In this document: one piece after another, positions 61,201-64,000 of the stretch | Position numbering within the stretch: position 1 is the stretch's first letter | Layout: the number at the start of each line of letters is the position of its first letter | NCBI RefSeq assembly: GCF_021026095.1 | Contig: NZ_JAJNCU010000003.1 | Location: 62,001 to 126,000, forward strand | Source: Salinicoccus halitifaciens | GTDB lineage: Bacteria > Bacillota > Bacilli > Staphylococcales > Salinicoccaceae | DNA length: 64,000 nucleotides | Direction: 5' to 3' | Notes under the pieces: model-generated | Database searches by the model: none | What the model was told of the DNA's origin: nothing | What the model saw: the letters and a program-made list of their open reading frames with translations, nothing else | Made by a program: the position numbers and the translations under genes

Positions 61201-61905
61201 CTAGAAGCCTTGGAAATCTCCGAAGAATGGCTGGAGCCAAATAATAATTTGTGTCAGACCGTCGAAGTACAGCAGCACGCCCATCAAAATCATGATGACA
61301 CCACCAACTTTCATAATTACGTTTGAATATTTCAACATCCAACGTGTACGGGATACAAAGAAACTCAAAATGAAGAATGGTATTGCGAACCCAAGACAGT
61401 AAACAATCATTAAAGCTAGAGCATTATTTGGTGCTGTTGCACTCATAGCAAAGATAGCACCGATAATTGGCCCATTACAAGGTGTCCATCCAGCACCGAA
61501 TGCCGTCCCGATAAAAATAGAACCTAAAAATCCAGATGGTCTGTTCTTAAACTGTATCTTTCTGTCTTTCATCAGGAAATTGAAATTAATCACACCTGTA
61601 ATGATGAGTCCAAATACCACTATCAGTATGGAGCCGAGCTGCCTGATCAAATTCGAATGCTCGACAAGGAACCCACCGAGAAACACTGTACCAAAACCAA
61701 GTGCAATATATACCAGGCTGAATCCAATAAGGAAAAATAGTGTATGTAATATCGCCCTTACATTAAATTTTTGATTTTCCACTTCATTATAGCTCATACC
61801 TGTAATGTATGAGACAAAAGCAGGAAAGACCGGCAACACACAGGGCGAGACAAAACTTAAGAACCCGGCTCCGAATGCAAGGAGAAACGTTACTTCACTT
61901 CCCAT
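61201..61905 (-). CDS. ccdA: CcdA-type thiol-disulfide electron transporter
   Basis: A 234-residue membrane protein with six hydrophobic segments and the two conserved Cys-Pro contexts: CVLPVFPAFVSYITG near residue 22 and GAGWTPCNGP at about 135. CcdA passes reducing equivalents from cytoplasmic thioredoxin to extracytoplasmic thiol proteins for cytochrome c maturation or repair of oxidised surface thiols. AAAGGAGG precedes the ATG. Its presence with CueP and CcsB points to redox handling at the copper-exposed cell surface. No thioredoxin-like partner (ResA) is seen in the window. Confidence 0.92.
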   Translation of the reverse strand: MGSEVTFLLAFGAGFLSFVSPCVLPVFPAFVSYITGMSYNEVENQKFNVRAILHTLFFLIGFSLVYIALGFGTVFLGGFLVEHSNLIRQLGSILIVVFGLIITGVINFNFLMKDRKIQFKNRPSGFLGSIFIGTAFGAGWTPCNGPIIGAIFAMSATAPNNALALMIVYCLGFAIPFFILSFFVSRTRWMLKYSNVIMKVGGVIMILMGVLLYFDGLTQIIIWLQPFFGDFQGF

Positions 61906-62075
61906 GCAAATACCTCCTTTGCGTAATTTATCTTAACAGAAATGGTAAGTACAGTCTCATGCCGTTAACTTATACTTAAAAAGTTTTTATTACAATTTGC
62001 ATAATAATATAAAAATATATCGGTGGTTTCACTTTTCTCAGTTATTCTGAGGGTTTTCCCCTAACATCTTTATAT

Positions 62076-62987
62076 TTAAATCTCATTTTCATCTTCCTGA
62101 TCATACGGATCAACATGGACATGGACGTTTCTCACTATATCATGTTCGTTGATCAGCTTTTGTTTTACATTCCTCGTGATTCTGTGACTTTCTTCCACAG
62201 TGGTGTTTGGTTCTACCGAGATATTCATTTCCACTACCACATAGGAGCCATGAGAACGTGCACGCAGGTCGTCAACTTGGATCACTTTGTCCACAGACGT
62301 GGCTGTCTTCTTCATACCAGTCGTCTCTTCTTCATTCAAAACCACTTCCAAAGTTATACTCACTGCTTCTTTGGCCAGCTTGAAACCCATATACATTATG
62401 AAGATTGCGATACCTGCACCTGCAATGGGGTCAAAAAGACTTAAATATGGTATACCGTAATGGGAACCGACTAATGCGAGACCGACACCGACCAGTGCAA
62501 CAGCTGACGATATTGCATCCGAACGATGATGCCATGCATCTGCAATAAGTGCAGGACTGTTCAATTTGGTGCCTGCCCGGAACTTATATTGGAAAAGCAG
62601 CTCTTTGACGATCAACCCCAGTATAATAATATAGAGCACCATCATTGAAGTGACTTCACTCGTCGTACCCGTCCAGATTGATTCAATGGAGGTATACCCA
62701 ATTTCAAAGCCGATTATAATTAAAATAATAGCCACAATCAGTGTTACAACATTCTCTGATTTTCCGTGACCGTATGGATGCTCTTTGTCCGGTGGTTTCT
62801 GAGCAGCTCTGAGACCGATCATTACAGCAATCGAACTTACTTGATCCGAGAGAGAATGTATAGCGTCTGCAATGAGCGCACGACTGTTGCCTGCAATTCC
62901 GCCAATAAATTTAATGATGGTCATAATGATATTAACCACCATGCTGATTATTGTAATCTTCTGAGCCTTTTTGTATCTGTTAGTCAT
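62076..62987 (-). CDS. Cation diffusion facilitator (CDF) metal exporter
   Basis: A 303-residue CDF protein with six transmembrane helices. The metal-site motif HSLSDQ (canonical HxxxD) lies in helix 2 and HHRSDA in helix 5; DKEHPYGHGKSENV is the conserved loop, and the C-terminal cytoplasmic domain ends with HVHVDPYDQEDENE. This family exports Zn, Mn, Co or Fe by proton exchange; HxxxD/HxxxD here fits zinc or manganese. AAGGAGG precedes the ATG. Copper is not a usual CDF substrate. Confidence 0.92.
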   Translation of the reverse strand: MTNRYKKAQKITIISMVVNIIMTIIKFIGGIAGNSRALIADAIHSLSDQVSSIAVMIGLRAAQKPPDKEHPYGHGKSENVVTLIVAIILIIIGFEIGYTSIESIWTGTTSEVTSMMVLYIIILGLIVKELLFQYKFRAGTKLNSPALIADAWHHRSDAISSAVALVGVGLALVGSHYGIPYLSLFDPIAGAGIAIFIMYMGFKLAKEAVSITLEVVLNEEETTGMKKTATSVDKVIQVDDLRARSHGSYVVVEMNISVEPNTTVEESHRITRNVKQKLINEHDIVRNVHVHVDPYDQEDENEI

Positions 62988-63150
62988 TTATAGAGACCTC
63001 CTTATGAAAATAATTCATAGAATTTATAAACTTCCGGTACACTGCCATAATTGTGGAGATGATGTATAATTTCATTAATAATATTTTTTTAATAAACGGG
63101 ATATATCATCAACAATCAGAATCTTTTGTCATATCAACCCTCTTCTTTAA

Positions 63151-64000
63151 TTATGCATATGAATGAAGTCCTGCAACGATCAGATTGATTGCAATAAGGT
63201 TAAAGAGTATCAGTACGAAGCCGATTACTGCCAGCCATGCAGATTTCTCCCCTTCATATCCTCTGTTCAGTCTCAAATGTAAGAAAATAGTATAAAACAT
63301 AAATGTGATGAAGGCCCAGGTCTCCTTGGGGTCCCAGCCCCAGAATCTGCTCCAGGCAATCTGTGCCCAGATGGCCGCAAAAAAGATACCACCGAGTGCG
63401 AATAATGGGAAACCGATTATGACCGAACGGTAGCCGATTTCATCCATCAAGTTCAAGTCCGCTTTGTTTGCAAGCGGCTTAACCAATGCAGTCAGTCGTT
63501 TTCTTAAGATCAGAAGGAGTATGCCGTATACGATCAGACCAAGGATGACTGACCAGATTACTGTGTTCAATGATTGGGAATTGATTACAGGCGGCAAATT
63601 GATGCCGGTATGGAAATGATCCGCAGGTTCATATTGATTATCTCCGATATGTTCGACCGGTACTGCGTCTGCGTAGTTGATGAGACTTGGCAGATGGTAC
63701 TCTGCAATCATCGTTTCCCCGCGCTGACTGGTATACATGAACTCATCACTGTAACCGACTGCACCTTTCATGACCAGCGTCGTTCCGATATAAACCAGAA
63801 CGATCACTATACCCACCATGATCATCTCCAGAGTACGTGCCCGCCACGACTTCTCATTTTGTGGTATCGCTTTGAGCAGATAGATCAATCCTGCAACCGC
63901 ACTCATGGAAAGGATACCATAGGATATTGATACAGTAATCACATGAATTGCAAGCCAGTTACTCTGCAATGATGGAATCAAAGGATTGACAGCGGTAGAA
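63151..64000 (-). CDS. ccsB: Cytochrome c assembly protein CcsB/ResC type, 5'-truncated by window edge
   Basis: The open frame continues to the right edge, so the N-terminus (roughly 100 residues) is outside. The visible 282 residues have about six helices, the segment PLIPSLQSNWLAIHV, and the heme-handling WWD-type motif FWGWDPKETWAFI. CcsB/ResC works with ResB to deliver heme to apocytochrome c outside the membrane, using thiols kept reduced by CcdA and ResA. It ends in an AT-rich region without an obvious terminator. The symbol could equally be resC. Confidence 0.9.
   Translation of the reverse strand, partial: STAVNPLIPSLQSNWLAIHVITVSISYGILSMSAVAGLIYLLKAIPQNEKSWRARTLEMIMVGIVIVLVYIGTTLVMKGAVGYSDEFMYTSQRGETMIAEYHLPSLINYADAVPVEHIGDNQYEPADHFHTGINLPPVINSQSLNTVIWSVILGLIVYGILLLILRKRLTALVKPLANKADLNLMDEIGYRSVIIGFPLFALGGIFFAAIWAQIAWSRFWGWDPKETWAFITFMFYTIFLHLRLNRGYEGEKSAWLAVIGFVLILFNLIAINLIVAGLHSYA

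Noticed and set aside
61133..61342. 69-codon reverse ORF overlapping the ccdA end
   Set aside because: It lies out of frame across the ccdA C-terminus; only the last 21 codons after the ccdA stop are noted, at low confidence.

Overview
The window reads as a chromosomal segment of a low-to-mid GC Firmicute, most likely a halophilic member of the Staphylococcaceae such as Salinicoccus or a close relative. This is inference from strong AAGGAGG-type ribosome sites, occasional TTG and GTG starts, Firmicute M-box and SAM-I riboswitches, a BCCT osmolyte transporter and Staphylococcus/Bacillus-like gene families. No rRNA or marker gene settles the genus. The backbone (1 to about 46.8 kb) is moderately GC-rich; from about 46.87 kb the sequence becomes more AT-rich and carries mobile-element and copper-resistance genes.

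Backbone, left to right: the 3' part of mtlD; a betaine/choline BCCT transporter; a paired CrcB fluoride channel; a PAP2 phosphatase; an M-box riboswitch followed by a Pro/Asp-rich leader ORF and mgtE; a macrodomain protein; an FMN reductase; a formamidase with its FmdB zinc ribbon; a serine hydrolase; an orphan oligopeptide-binding lipoprotein; a PPOX-like flavoprotein; a nitrite/formate channel divergent from an MFS exporter, with a dyad operator between them; tRNA-Ala(GGC); a stand-alone purC; an XRE-regulated ABC-2 exporter operon; a DUF1189-like membrane protein; a flavin monooxygenase; a Tat-linked gluconate 2-dehydrogenase pair; msrA and a YoaK-like protein. A SAM-riboswitch operon follows (metY fused to a CoA-binding domain, ssuA, ssuC, ssuB, then acsA). 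Next come a flavin amine oxidase, a GcvT-like aminomethyltransferase, a second orphan binding protein, cardiolipin synthase, an RDD protein, a CAP-domain protein, an Asp/Tyr-rich secreted protein, a fabF-fakB-plsX operon, a zinc-less alcohol dehydrogenase and two small unknown proteins preceded by coding-like debris.

At 46.87-51.46 kb lies a decayed Tn916/Tn5801-family conjugative element: an exact 11-base guaA-type integration core, two DUF961 genes (orf23/orf22), a frameshifted Mom-like gene, an in-frame chimera joining the N-terminal half of the FtsK/TcpA coupling ATPase to the C-terminal half of the CwlT cell-wall hydrolase, and tcpC. Relaxase, VirB4 and the other transfer genes are absent, as expected from one internal deletion between the two fused genes.

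From 51.6 kb to the end is a copper/thiol island: copB with copY and two cop boxes, a Cys-rich Csp-like copper store, a two-component system, a beta-propeller lipoprotein, YdhK, a GAPDH paralogue, CueP, CcdA, a CDF metal exporter and the start of a cytochrome c assembly gene (CcsB/ResC). Together these would export, sequester and sense copper and maintain thiol redox at the cell surface. The GAPDH keeps the catalytic Cys but has Lys at the position of the catalytic His, the two residues recalled as the copper target in staphylococcal GapA. No second guaA-type core is seen to the right, so the copper genes may be part of one larger island.
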